Assembly: GCF_900096955.1 (NCBI RefSeq)
Contig: NZ_FMYL01000009.1
Span: 1 to 64,000 of the forward strand
Direction: 5' to 3'
Source of the DNA: Acinetobacter boissieri
GTDB taxonomy: Bacteria > Pseudomonadota > Gammaproteobacteria > Pseudomonadales > Moraxellaceae
DNA: 64,000 bases
Both the position numbers and the translations under genes were made by a program. Numbering within the stretch: the stretch's first letter is position 1; the number at the start of each line of letters is the position of its first letter. Of this stretch, positions 25,948 through 34,803 are shown one piece after another. The notes under the pieces are model-generated. The model was given only the letters and a program-made list of their open reading frames with translations, searched no databases and was not told the DNA's origin.

Positions 25948-26778
25948 TTAATGCTCAATAAAAGTTAAAATATCTGCATTAATAATGTCATGGTTAATTG
26001 TTGGCATACCATGAGATAAGCCTTCGTAAATTTTTAATACACTATTTTTTACTAAATCATGTGCTAAAACACTAGAGGTTTTATATGGCACGACTTGATC
26101 TGCATCACCATGCATAATCAAACATGGCAAATCAATACCTTTTAAATCATTTGTAAAGTCAGTTTGAGAGAAAGCAACGATCCCATCGTATTGTGCTTTA
26201 GCACCACCCATCATTGCTTGTCGCCACCAATTTTGGATCACAGCTTCATCTGTTGTTTCTGGTGCAGTGTTGTATCCATAAAATGGGCCTGAAGGTAACT
26301 CTTTAAAGAAGTGTGCTCTATTTGTTGCAAGTTGCACCTGAAAGCCATCAAACGTTTCTTTAGGTAACCCATTAGGGTTAGCTTCTGTTTGAACCATTAA
26401 AGGTGGAACCGCCCCAATAAGTACAATTTTAGCTGTTTTTTCTGGCCCATGTTTTGCTACGTAGCGAACGATTTGTCCACCACCTGCTGAGTGACCAACA
26501 TGTATAACATTTTCAAGATTCAATTCACTTACAATGTGAGCAACATCATCTGCGTAGTGATCCATGTCATGACCTGTATCAATTTGGCTCGATCTTCCAT
26601 GCCCTCGACGGTCTGATGCAATCACTCGGTAGCCTTTATTTAGAAAAAAAAGTAGTTGATTGTCCCAATCATCTGCACTTAAAGGCCATCCGTGATGGAA
26701 GAAAATCGCTTGAGCATCTTTTCTTCCCCAATCTTTGTAAAATAATTCAAGTTCATCATTTCTTTTAATGTATGGCAT
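25948..26778 (-). CDS. Alpha/beta hydrolase (non-haem chloroperoxidase/arylesterase type)
   Basis: The 276-aa protein has the catalytic triad of an alpha/beta hydrolase: the nucleophile elbow GHSAGG (Ser97), an Asp in MHGDADQVVP (about 225) and His256 in GLSHGMPT. The oxyanion segment HHGWPLSADDWDNQL is typical of the bacterial non-haem chloroperoxidase/aryl-esterase group. It has no signal peptide and is cytoplasmic. The natural substrate is not visible. It stands alone between an IS-scarred region and the SDR gene and is probably monocistronic. Confidence 0.85.
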   Translation of the reverse strand: MPYIKRNDELELFYKDWGRKDAQAIFFHHGWPLSADDWDNQLLFFLNKGYRVIASDRRGHGRSSQIDTGHDMDHYADDVAHIVSELNLENVIHVGHSAGGGQIVRYVAKHGPEKTAKIVLIGAVPPLMVQTEANPNGLPKETFDGFQVQLATNRAHFFKELPSGPFYGYNTAPETTDEAVIQNWWRQAMMGGAKAQYDGIVAFSQTDFTNDLKGIDLPCLIMHGDADQVVPYKTSSVLAHDLVKNSVLKIYEGLSHGMPTINHDIINADILTFIEH

Positions 26779-26959
26779 TTTAAATTTACCTATAAAGTTA
26801 AATAAGTTGTTGTGGTTTTGACTATTAATTTGAGTGATTCAAATTATTTTTTACGTTCAATTATCTAGTAAATAAGCAAACATCAGTTTAGATATAAAAA
26901 GTGAAACAGCGAGCTTCTCTTTCTTTTGACATCTGCCTAATACAAATAACCAAATTTAA

Positions 26960-27835
26960 TTATCCACCGACCATCATGCCACCGTTAGGGTGAATAGTTT
27001 GACCAGTAATATAAGAGGAGTCGCTACTTGCTAAATACACAAACGTAGGTCCGAGCTCATACGGTTGAGCACAGCGACCCATTGGAGCACCTTCGCCGTA
27101 GTTTTCGACAAGTTTTGGATCTGTTTGGCCTAGTGTTGCTGGCTGTAGAGGGGTCCAAACTGGCCCAGGTGCAACCGCATTTACGCGAATGCCCTTTTCA
27201 AGTAATTGATTGGATAATGCTCTTGTAAACATAATTTGAGCACCTTTTGTTGTCGAATAATCAACAAGATTGCCCGGACACAAATAACCGTTCACTGAAG
27301 ACACGTTAATAATGGTGTCGCCTTCACTAAAGTGAGGTAAAACTGCTTTACTTAAATAGAACATTGAATGTACATTGGCATCAAACGTATCTAGCCATTG
27401 CTCATCACTAAGTGTTGATAGATCTTCATTAATCCATTGTTTGCCTGCATTATTTACTAATATATTTATTTTTTTAAAATCTGTAACGACGGTCTTCACC
27501 AAAGTTTGACACTCTGAACTGTGGCGTAAATCAACTGGATAAATTCGACAAATACCACCTTCATTTTCTACCCAAGTTTTTACCCACTCAGCATCTACCC
27601 TTTCCATTTCACAGTCTTTTAAATAAGTGATTGCAACTTCAGCGCCTTCTTTTACAAAATATAAAGCGGCTGCACGGCCTATACCACTATCGCCACCTGT
27701 AATTAAAGCAACTTTTCCTAATAACTTTTTAGAACCGATGTAGTCTTTTGTTATAAATTCTGCTTGAGGTTTAAGCTGTGCATCACTACCAGGATATTCT
27801 TGTCTCTGTGCGGGAATTTTAAATTTATTAGCCAC
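26960..27835 (-). CDS. Short-chain dehydrogenase (YghA-like)
   Basis: The 291-aa SDR has an N-terminal extension (residues 1-35) typical of the YghA/YhdF group, the nucleotide-binding motif TGGDSGIGRAAALYF (about 46-60), NNAG (about 127-130), the catalytic serine in INVSSVNGY and YSTTKG with the active Tyr and Lys. It would oxidise or reduce an alcohol/ketone with NAD(P). The gene stands alone, with about 180 bp to the hydrolase. No substrate can be deduced. Confidence 0.85.
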   Translation of the reverse strand: MANKFKIPAQRQEYPGSDAQLKPQAEFITKDYIGSKKLLGKVALITGGDSGIGRAAALYFVKEGAEVAITYLKDCEMERVDAEWVKTWVENEGGICRIYPVDLRHSSECQTLVKTVVTDFKKINILVNNAGKQWINEDLSTLSDEQWLDTFDANVHSMFYLSKAVLPHFSEGDTIINVSSVNGYLCPGNLVDYSTTKGAQIMFTRALSNQLLEKGIRVNAVAPGPVWTPLQPATLGQTDPKLVENYGEGAPMGRCAQPYELGPTFVYLASSDSSYITGQTIHPNGGMMVGG

Positions 27836-28099
27836 GGTATAACCCTTTTATTGTATATAAAGATATACAGTAAATTGAAAATAGATTAGTGAATGCACTA
27901 AATTTGTTGCAAATATTAAGTTTATGTAATGAATGTGTAGATTTACGTGTCTTATATCAAAAGTAAAAAACAGATTTATAAAACCAATAATTTTATTAAA
28001 TATAAAAAATTTAAATGACGATTGTACGTCCATTTTTTATCTATTCATGATGATTCAAGCCTGTGTTTTGACTCTATCCGTAATAATTTCCTTTATAGC

Positions 28100-28741
28100 C
28101 TAAATGTCTTTTAAATAACCCCTACTTATGGTTAAAGTGTGTGCTTCTAAAAAACTTACTTCATCTAAATGATGGGTCACATAAATCATCGGTAAATTGG
28201 TTTGAATTTTAATTGTTTTAAAAAAAGGTAAAATTTGATTCTTTAGCCGTGTATCCAAACCTGTAAGGGGTTCATCGAGCAATAATAAATCGGGCGAAGA
28301 AAGCAATGCTCTGCCAATAGATACCCTTTGGGCTTCCCCGCCAGACAATTGGTTCACTTTGCGCTTGAGTAAATGATCAAGTTCCAATAATTCAACAACA
28401 TGATTCAACTCAAATTTTCTTTGTGATTTTTCTACCAATTTTTCAGCATACTTCAAATTTTGTAATACATTTAAATGTGGAAATAAAAGTGGGTTTTGAA
28501 AAATAAGTGCAATACGCCTTTGATAAGTTGGTATATTTATGCCTTGCTGATGATGAAACAATATTCGATTTCTAAACGAAATTTCACCATATTCAGGTGT
28601 CAACACCCCCACAATATTTTTTAATACCGTACTTTTCCCACTGCCTGAAGCACCCACAATTGCCAAAACTTGATCAGTCATTTCAAATTGTGCATGTATA
28701 TTAAACTGATTATAATGAAACTGAAAATTGCACTTCAACAT
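28100..28741 (-). CDS. modC: ModC, molybdate ABC transporter ATPase
   Basis: The 213-aa ATPase has Walker A GASGSGKST (residues 30-38), the ABC signature QLSGGEAQRVSIGRAL and Walker B LLLLDEPLTGLD. It ends just after the switch region and lacks the C-terminal molybdate-binding (Mop) domain that standard ModC proteins of about 350 aa have. The start at 28741 is chosen because it follows the modB stop by one base (TAA-A-ATG) with GGGAG upstream. It powers molybdate import with ModA and ModB, supplying the molybdenum cofactor for nitrate reductase encoded in the same block. Confidence 0.88.
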   Translation of the reverse strand: MLKCNFQFHYNQFNIHAQFEMTDQVLAIVGASGSGKSTVLKNIVGVLTPEYGEISFRNRILFHHQQGINIPTYQRRIALIFQNPLLFPHLNVLQNLKYAEKLVEKSQRKFELNHVVELLELDHLLKRKVNQLSGGEAQRVSIGRALLSSPDLLLLDEPLTGLDTRLKNQILPFFKTIKIQTNLPMIYVTHHLDEVSFLEAHTLTISRGYLKDI

Positions 28742-28742
28742 T

Positions 28743-29426
28743 TTATGCTCCCAATTTGCGTTGATACTTTTGCACAATAAAGTAATTTGCAGTCAGTGCT
28801 AGAAATGCTAACAGTAACGATAAAACTACCAAACGTATGGCCATCACATCACCATCTGGTTGTTGAAGCAGTGAGTAAATGGCAATAGGTAACGTGCGTG
28901 TTTCATCTGGAATATTACCCACAAAAGTAATGGTTGCGCCAAACTCACCAAGACTACGACTAAAGCCCAAAATACTCCCCACCATTATACCAGGCAGTGC
29001 CAAAGGCAGACTGATACTAAAAAAAACCTTTAACGGTGATGCGCCCAAACTCGATGCAACCTGTTCAAGCTGTTGATTCATATACTGAAAAGACAGTCTA
29101 ATTGGTTGTACCATAAGTGGAAAGGCAACCACCATCGACGCAAGTACAGCCCCTTTCCAATCAAAGGCTAAGCGAATGCCAAAATGGTATAAGTATTTGC
29201 CCAACACCCCTTGTGTACCAAATACCACAAGAAGCAAATAACCCAAAACCACTGGTGGGAGTACCATGGGCAACTGTAATAATGCTTCAACAAAAAACTT
29301 CAGACGAAACTCATATCGAGCTAGGCACCAAGCAACCACTATCGCAATGGGTAAACACATAAAAGTCGCAAAACATGCCACTTTCGCTGATAAATAGACT
29401 GCACTTAGTGCTTCTGGACTCAACAT
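28743..29426 (-). CDS. modB: ModB, molybdate ABC transporter permease
   Basis: The 227-aa inner-membrane protein has five or six hydrophobic segments and the permease EAA loop (ASSLGASPLKVFFSISLPLA, about 125-145) that contacts ModC. It lies between modA (2 bp away) and modC (1 bp gap), in the order modA-modB-modC on the minus strand. It forms the transport channel for molybdate. Confidence 0.9.
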   Translation of the reverse strand: MLSPEALSAVYLSAKVACFATFMCLPIAIVVAWCLARYEFRLKFFVEALLQLPMVLPPVVLGYLLLVVFGTQGVLGKYLYHFGIRLAFDWKGAVLASMVVAFPLMVQPIRLSFQYMNQQLEQVASSLGASPLKVFFSISLPLALPGIMVGSILGFSRSLGEFGATITFVGNIPDETRTLPIAIYSLLQQPDGDVMAIRLVVLSLLLAFLALTANYFIVQKYQRKLGA

Positions 29427-29428
29427 TG

Positions 29429-30193
29429 CTATTTTACTGAGTAAAATATAAAGCCATACTTTTCAAACACCACACGTGCTTGTGGGTCACTTTTTATAAA
29501 TTGAAATACCTTTTGCGCATCTTTATTATTTTCCCCTTGCTTTGTCATCGCGACAGGATAACTGATTGGCGCATGCGAACTTTCAGGAAATACACCTAAT
29601 ATTTTCACTTTTGTACTAATCAGCGCATCTGTTTTATATACAATGCCCACATCACATTCGCCACGCTCTACAAAAGTCAGTGCTGCACGCACATCATCTG
29701 TACCAACAATACGGCCATTTAATGTATTTAACCAATTAAGTTTAATTAAACTTTGTTTTGCATATTTCCCTACAGGTACCGACTCCATTTGACCTGTACA
29801 TAAATGACCACGAAAAGACTGTGAAAAATTAAACTGCGGTATGGCTTTAAAGGTCATTTTTGATGCTATTGGCGCAATCACCACAAGCTGATTCATTAAT
29901 AACGTTTTTACCTGACTAGTGTCTACTTTTTGCTTTTTTACTAAATAGTCCATCCAGTCTTGGTCTGCCGAGAAAAAAATATCACTCGGTGCACCAGCTT
30001 CAACTTGTTTTGCGAGTGTTGATGATGCGGCATAAGCTGGCACAATTTTCGTCTCAGAATGTTTTTTTTCATATAAACTAGATATTTCATTGATGGCATT
30101 GGTTAAACTTGCAGCTGCATAAATTCGAACGGGATCTGCATTTACAGTCATACACAAAGCCAATGTCATACTGCCAAGAATTATTTTTTTCAT
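29429..30193 (-). CDS. modA: ModA, molybdate-binding periplasmic protein
   Basis: From ATG 30193 the protein is 254 aa. It starts with a signal peptide (MKKIILGSMTLALCMTVNA) followed by DPVRIYAAASLTNAINEISS, the classic ModA opening with the serine that binds molybdate. Other typical pieces are GAPSDIFFSADQDWMDYL and GTDDVRAALTFVERGECDVG. A GTG at 30208 in the same frame is an alternative, but GAGAG lies just upstream of ATG 30193. It captures molybdate in the periplasm and delivers it to ModB/ModC. Confidence 0.92.
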   Translation of the reverse strand: MKKIILGSMTLALCMTVNADPVRIYAAASLTNAINEISSLYEKKHSETKIVPAYAASSTLAKQVEAGAPSDIFFSADQDWMDYLVKKQKVDTSQVKTLLMNQLVVIAPIASKMTFKAIPQFNFSQSFRGHLCTGQMESVPVGKYAKQSLIKLNWLNTLNGRIVGTDDVRAALTFVERGECDVGIVYKTDALISTKVKILGVFPESSHAPISYPVAMTKQGENNKDAQKVFQFIKSDPQARVVFEKYGFIFYSVK

Positions 30194-30204
30194 TTTATTA
30201 TCTC

Positions 30205-31440
30205 TCACTGAATTAATAAAATTTTGACCATTTCCCCACTCAAATACGTCTGGTTTGCTTCAAGATAAACCAAACAATTTGCTTGCATCAAATTACTTAA
30301 CATATGCGATTGTTGCTTTTTTAAACCATAAACACGTAAAACAGCATCTTCAGACTGTACATGCATTCGTAAAAAACGTGAACGAAGGTCTGATTTTTGG
30401 GCTTGATCAAGCCTTGCAGTGTACCAAGTCAATGCGTTACGATGGCCTTGTAAAGCAGCAATTAATGTTTTCACATAAATAAACAAGCCGACATAAACTG
30501 CAGCAGGATTACCCGGTAAACCCAGTAAATAGCAACGTTTTTTCTCACTTTTATCTAGCGTAGCAAAAAACATTGGTTTACCCGGCTTTTGTTTTACCTT
30601 CCAAAACACTTGTTCAAAGCCCAAATTTAACGTTGCCGGTCGAATAAAATCATAATCTCCAACCGATACGCCGCCTGTTGTAATAATCAGATCATACGTT
30701 TGACTGAGCTCTTGAATCAGTTGTTGTACTTCTTGCAGTGTGTCTTTCACATAGAAATGATCTGCATGCTGTCCAACACTGTGTAACCAATTCATGATCA
30801 ACGGCGTATTTGCATCAAAAACTCTGCCTTCAGTTAAAGTAGCATTACTCTCAACATCAGATATTTCATCACCAGAAACCACAACTGCAATACGTGGGGA
30901 TTGATAAACGGTAATCTCTTTTACACCAGCCATACATAGCGCAGCAATGGCACCCACGGTCAAGTGTTGGCCTTGAGCTGCCAATGTTTGACCATGACCA
31001 ACTTCTTCACCTAAATAACGAATATCTGTATTTAACTCAACTGCACGATCTACACAGATTATGGCATCTGCCATATCACTGACATACTCTTGCCTGACAA
31101 CTGTGGTTGTACCTTGTGGGATTTGAGCACCTGTAAAAATACGAACTGCCTGCCCAGATTTTAAATGGACTGTTGTTGGATCTCCTGCTTTCATCTCTCC
31201 AATACACTCAAATGTTTGATTCTGCCAAAGAGTTTCATGGCTACATACGGCGTAACCATCAACTGCACTTTGGTCAAACAAAGGCAAAGCATACGGCGCA
31301 TGTACGTCTTTCGCCACATAATGCCCCAATGCATCAGACACTTTTATTATTTGAGTAGGCAAAATACGTGCTTGCTCAATCAATAGATTTAAGGCCTGAT
31401 CTACCGCTAATAATCCAAGTTCGGCACCACAACCGGACAT
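30205..31440 (-). CDS. moeA: MoeA, molybdenum insertase
   Basis: The 411-aa protein shows the MoeA layout: an N-terminal domain (LFDQSAVDGYAV), a core with GEEVGHGQTLAAQG, and the catalytic region with TTGGVSVGDYDFIRP and LPGNPAAVYVGLF. MoeA inserts molybdate into adenylylated molybdopterin. It overlaps the preceding moaC-mogA gene (TAATG) and precedes modA, so the molybdenum uptake and cofactor genes form one directional run. Confidence 0.92.
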   Translation of the reverse strand: MSGCGAELGLLAVDQALNLLIEQARILPTQIIKVSDALGHYVAKDVHAPYALPLFDQSAVDGYAVCSHETLWQNQTFECIGEMKAGDPTTVHLKSGQAVRIFTGAQIPQGTTTVVRQEYVSDMADAIICVDRAVELNTDIRYLGEEVGHGQTLAAQGQHLTVGAIAALCMAGVKEITVYQSPRIAVVVSGDEISDVESNATLTEGRVFDANTPLIMNWLHSVGQHADHFYVKDTLQEVQQLIQELSQTYDLIITTGGVSVGDYDFIRPATLNLGFEQVFWKVKQKPGKPMFFATLDKSEKKRCYLLGLPGNPAAVYVGLFIYVKTLIAALQGHRNALTWYTARLDQAQKSDLRSRFLRMHVQSEDAVLRVYGLKKQQSHMLSNLMQANCLVYLEANQTYLSGEMVKILLIQ

Positions 31441-32363
31441 TACTCATACCCTCCACGGTGAGGTATATTTTTTTGCACGTCAAATAAATGAATTAATGCA
31501 GGTAAAATAGCAAGCAAAGACTCTTTAGCCCCTTGCCGACTGCCCGGTAAAGTCACCACAACACTCTGCTCGATATACCCTGCTACACCACGACTTAATG
31601 CAGCATACGGCGTTCTTTTTTGGCCAAAACTTCGTGCCGCCTCCATAAGGCCGGGTATTTCTCGTTTGAGTAATGGTTGAATGGTTTCAACGGTTAAATC
31701 TTTGGGGCCAAGCCCTGTGCCGCCTACTGTTAAAATCAGTGGATAATGATTTTTTTGTTGTTCAATCAATGCCAGTAATTGCTGTGGGTCATCGGGAATC
31801 ACTTGATATAACACCTGAGTGAAATTTGCTTCATTTAATATATCTAAAACATGTTTACCTGCCGTATCTGGCTTTTTTCCCATCGCTACGGTGTCTGATA
31901 AAACAATTACAGATGCAGTAATACTGTCTGTTAAAAAACGACTATAGTGCGATTTACCACCTTTTTTCTGTACCAATTTGCATTGATCTAAACTTAAATC
32001 TTCAGGGTCGCAATGCGGTTTTAACATGTCATATAAAGTTAGCCCTGCTAAACTTGCAGCGGTCAGTGCCTCCATTTCAACCCCTGTTGGGCCAATGGTT
32101 TCTACTTGTGCAATAATTTTGACGGCGCTGTCTAACAATTCAAATTCAACATCTGCTTGGTAAATAGGTAATGGATGACACAACGGAATCAATTCATCTG
32201 TCCGTTTAGCAGCCAATATACCCGCAATACGTGCAGTTTTTAGTGCATCGCCTTTCTCTGTCTGCCCTATACGCAATAATTCAATACAATGTGGTGGAGC
32301 ATGTAAAATTGCATGTGCAATCGCAATGCGGTAACTTTCGGCTTTCATGCCAACATTTTTCAT
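31440..32363 (-). CDS. MoaC-MogA fusion protein
   Basis: This 307-aa protein fuses two enzymes of molybdopterin synthesis. Residues 1-143 are MoaC (GDALKTARIAGILAAKRT, LIPLCHPLPI, ETIGPTGVEMEAL, KGGKSHYSRF), the cyclic pyranopterin monophosphate synthase that follows MoaA. Residues about 147-307 are MogA/MoaB (LSDTVAMGKKPDTAGK, LILTVGGTGLGPKDLTVE, LPGSRQGAKESL), the adenylyltransferase preceding MoeA. The N-terminus starts right at the MoaC core with no separate leading helix. A fused moaC-mogA is uncommon; separate genes are the usual case. Confidence 0.88.
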   Translation of the reverse strand: MKNVGMKAESYRIAIAHAILHAPPHCIELLRIGQTEKGDALKTARIAGILAAKRTDELIPLCHPLPIYQADVEFELLDSAVKIIAQVETIGPTGVEMEALTAASLAGLTLYDMLKPHCDPEDLSLDQCKLVQKKGGKSHYSRFLTDSITASVIVLSDTVAMGKKPDTAGKHVLDILNEANFTQVLYQVIPDDPQQLLALIEQQKNHYPLILTVGGTGLGPKDLTVETIQPLLKREIPGLMEAARSFGQKRTPYAALSRGVAGYIEQSVVVTLPGSRQGAKESLLAILPALIHLFDVQKNIPHRGGYE

Positions 32364-32422
32364 TCCATGCTTCCTCTTTTTTAATCAATGTCTCTATTTT
32401 AATGTTCAATAACACTAAACAC

Positions 32423-32902
32423 TCATCGATGCATATGTGATGAATCGTCTTTTCGAATACAGCACCCTGCGACATATTGATGTGTACCATCACGATAAAA
32501 CTCTTCTTTCCAAATCGGAACTTCGTGTTTTACTCGCTCCACCGCCTCTTCACAGGCTTGAAATGCTTCACGGCGATGTGCTGCATACGCCATTGCAATA
32601 ATGGCTTTTTCACCAACTTCTAGTCGGCCAATACGATGAATCACCCGTACATACGGCACAGCATATTTTTCACTGACTTCTATTTCAATCTGTCGAATCA
32701 TTTTTTCGGCAATTGGTGTATATGAGGTGTATTGCAATGCGTCTACATCTCGCCCTAAATGGTGATTTCGCACTGTACCAATAAAGACACCTATCCCACC
32801 ACATTCAGGAAAATGAGCAATATCATCAAACACATCTTGTTCAAGTGGCAACGTATGAATACGTTGAAATTGATTTAATTCCAAAGGATTAGCCTCCTGC
32901 AA
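32423..32902 (-). CDS. moaE: MoaE, molybdopterin synthase catalytic subunit
   Basis: The 159-aa protein has the MoaE core GGIGVFIGTVRNHHLGRDVD and the later IHRIGRLEVGEKAIIAMAYA, and ends KEEFYRDGTHQYV. MoaE with MoaD converts cyclic pyranopterin to molybdopterin. Its start overlaps moaD by 14 bp, so the two are translationally coupled. Confidence 0.92.
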   Translation of the reverse strand: MQEANPLELNQFQRIHTLPLEQDVFDDIAHFPECGGIGVFIGTVRNHHLGRDVDALQYTSYTPIAEKMIRQIEIEVSEKYAVPYVRVIHRIGRLEVGEKAIIAMAYAAHRREAFQACEEAVERVKHEVPIWKEEFYRDGTHQYVAGCCIRKDDSSHMHR

Positions 32903-33140
32903 CAGGAGAAAGTAAAACTAAAGCACTGTCTGCATGAAGCAAAGTTTGGCGTGACACCATCTGATCGCCAATTGCACATGCGCATTGTTCTAACAAAAGT
33001 CTGCTGTTTGAGTGCGCTACGGCAATTTTTTGTAAAACATGCCCCACGTCACTGCCTTCATCACATATCACATGTAATGTTGACGGTAAGACTGTTTTAA
33101 TCATGCCATAGCTTTCAATCATGACTGTTATTGTTGCCAT
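32889..33140 (-). CDS. moaD: MoaD, molybdopterin synthase sulfur-carrier subunit
   Basis: This 83-aa ubiquitin-fold protein ends in SPVAGG. The C-terminal Gly-Gly is the site adenylylated and thiocarboxylated for sulfur transfer. It lies between moaA (1 bp apart) and moaE (14 bp overlap), the usual arrangement. Confidence 0.9.
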   Translation of the reverse strand: MATITVMIESYGMIKTVLPSTLHVICDEGSDVGHVLQKIAVAHSNSRLLLEQCACAIGDQMVSRQTLLHADSALVLLSPVAGG

Positions 33141-33141
33141 G

Positions 33142-34167
33142 TTACCCTCCCATCATATGCATACTAATTCTTCCAGACTTTTGTTGCTTTTGTGCTTGAA
33201 TGGCTGAAAAGCCCAATGCTTTTGACCAAATTACGTCAGTGAGTTGCTGTTCTAAGTCTTGATATGTTGCGTCTTTATCACCTATTAAATGATCTAACAA
33301 AAGTTTGATATTTAAACCCTCTTGTGCAAATAAACAGGTATAAAAATCGCCTTGAGCCGTTAAACGTAAGCGATCACATTGATGACAAAATGAATGACTA
33401 ATCGTTGAAATAATACCAATCGTTGTATGATCGACCCGATATAGACGCGCAGGATTATTGCCTTGTTCCAGCGCATCAATCTGCTTAAATACCGTTGCCA
33501 GCTCATTTAAAATGTCTTGTTCTGTTACGACATCTGTCGCTGACCATTTTTGATCACCATCTAATGGCATAAACTCAATAAATCGCAATTCAATCTCTTG
33601 CTTTATGGCCCAATGCGTCAATGGTACAATTTGATTGTCATTACAGTGTTTAATCAGCACACAATTGACTTTCACCTTTAAGCCCACCAATTGCGCTTGA
33701 GCAATACCTGCCAATACAGGCTGTAAATGCTTTTGTGTCAGCTGTTGAAACTGTGCTTCATCTAAACTGTCTAAACTGACATTTAAATCATCTAAACCTG
33801 CTTGTTTTAAGTCCAAAGCATATTTTGTTAAATAATGCCCATTGGTGGTCATAGAAATACGCTTTAATCCCAATGGTTTTAACTGCTGTAGCTGTGCAAT
33901 AAAATGAACAATGCCTTGGCGCATGAGAGGCTCGCCACCAGTAATACGTATTTGCTCTATACCACGCTGTACCATAAATTGACAAAATTGATATAACGCC
34001 TCAAAACTCAACAGTGTGTGTTTTTCTGCCCATTTCGGATGTTCAGGCATGCAATAACTACATTTAAAGTTACAACGGTCTGTTACAGAAATTCTTAACT
34101 TCCGTTTTTGGCGACCATATTGATCAATAAACGCTGTATTGTCTGCCAGCTGTATTGCAGTACTCAT
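33142..34167 (-). CDS. moaA: MoaA, GTP 3',8-cyclase (radical SAM)
   Basis: The 341-aa enzyme has the radical-SAM triad CNFKCSYC (Cys32, Cys36, Cys39) and the RITGGEPLMRQG segment. The C-terminal second iron-sulfur cluster is marked by CHQCDRLRLTAQGDFYTCLF. It carries out the first step of molybdopterin synthesis from GTP. The C-terminus ends HMMGG, the Gly-Gly motif typical of MoaA. Confidence 0.93.
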   Translation of the reverse strand: MSTAIQLADNTAFIDQYGRQKRKLRISVTDRCNFKCSYCMPEHPKWAEKHTLLSFEALYQFCQFMVQRGIEQIRITGGEPLMRQGIVHFIAQLQQLKPLGLKRISMTTNGHYLTKYALDLKQAGLDDLNVSLDSLDEAQFQQLTQKHLQPVLAGIAQAQLVGLKVKVNCVLIKHCNDNQIVPLTHWAIKQEIELRFIEFMPLDGDQKWSATDVVTEQDILNELATVFKQIDALEQGNNPARLYRVDHTTIGIISTISHSFCHQCDRLRLTAQGDFYTCLFAQEGLNIKLLLDHLIGDKDATYQDLEQQLTDVIWSKALGFSAIQAQKQQKSGRISMHMMGG

Positions 34168-34194
34168 TCACACCCTCGATCTATATTTAAGCAT

Positions 34195-34803
34195 TTAACT
34201 TAAATCACGTGCTTGCCGATACTGCTGTAACTCATCTATTGAGTTAATACTATGAAACATGCTCATCTCGTGCTTAAACACGATTTTTTCTGCACCTAGA
34301 TGCTTAAAACATTGTTTTAGCGAATATTGACCTAACCTCAGTTGCTGGGTTAACACAGCTAGACTTTCACGATTCATTACACAAAATGGATATAACGGAT
34401 CATAATTTACCTCTATATATACCACCTGTGCAGAAGCCGATTGCTTTAATTTTTCATGCAAAATGCTCACCACATTGGGTGGGATATACGTCACATCACA
34501 AGGAATAAACACAATATAATCAGATTCGACATAAGACCATGCTGTTTTCATGCCCATAAGCGGGCCTAAAAACCCGTCATCATGGTCTGGGAAAAACCCT
34601 ATATTTGGAATTAAACGCCGATACAATGTCAAATCTCGATGGCTATTTACCCAAACTTTATTTACCCCATGAGCCACATGCTGATAAATCTTAACCAATT
34701 GAACTTTATCCTCAAAGGTTTGTAAGAGTTTATTTACACCTGACATGCGCCGTGCCTGTCCGCCCGCCAAAATTACCACATCTGTTGCTGGGTAATTGCT
34801 CAT
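34195..34803 (-). CDS. mobA: MobA, molybdenum cofactor guanylyltransferase
   Basis: The 202-aa protein opens with the nucleotide-binding signature VVILAGGQARRM (residues 9-20) followed by SGVNKLLQ, close to the GGxxxRMGxxK rule of MobA although Gly is replaced by Ser in RMSG. IPCDVTYIP marks the metal-binding site. MobA attaches GMP to the molybdenum cofactor to make the bis-MGD form used by nitrate reductase. Its ATG overlaps the nitrate reductase stop codon (ATGA). Confidence 0.85.
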   Translation of the reverse strand: MSNYPATDVVILAGGQARRMSGVNKLLQTFEDKVQLVKIYQHVAHGVNKVWVNSHRDLTLYRRLIPNIGFFPDHDDGFLGPLMGMKTAWSYVESDYIVFIPCDVTYIPPNVVSILHEKLKQSASAQVVYIEVNYDPLYPFCVMNRESLAVLTQQLRLGQYSLKQCFKHLGAEKIVFKHEMSMFHSINSIDELQQYRQARDLS

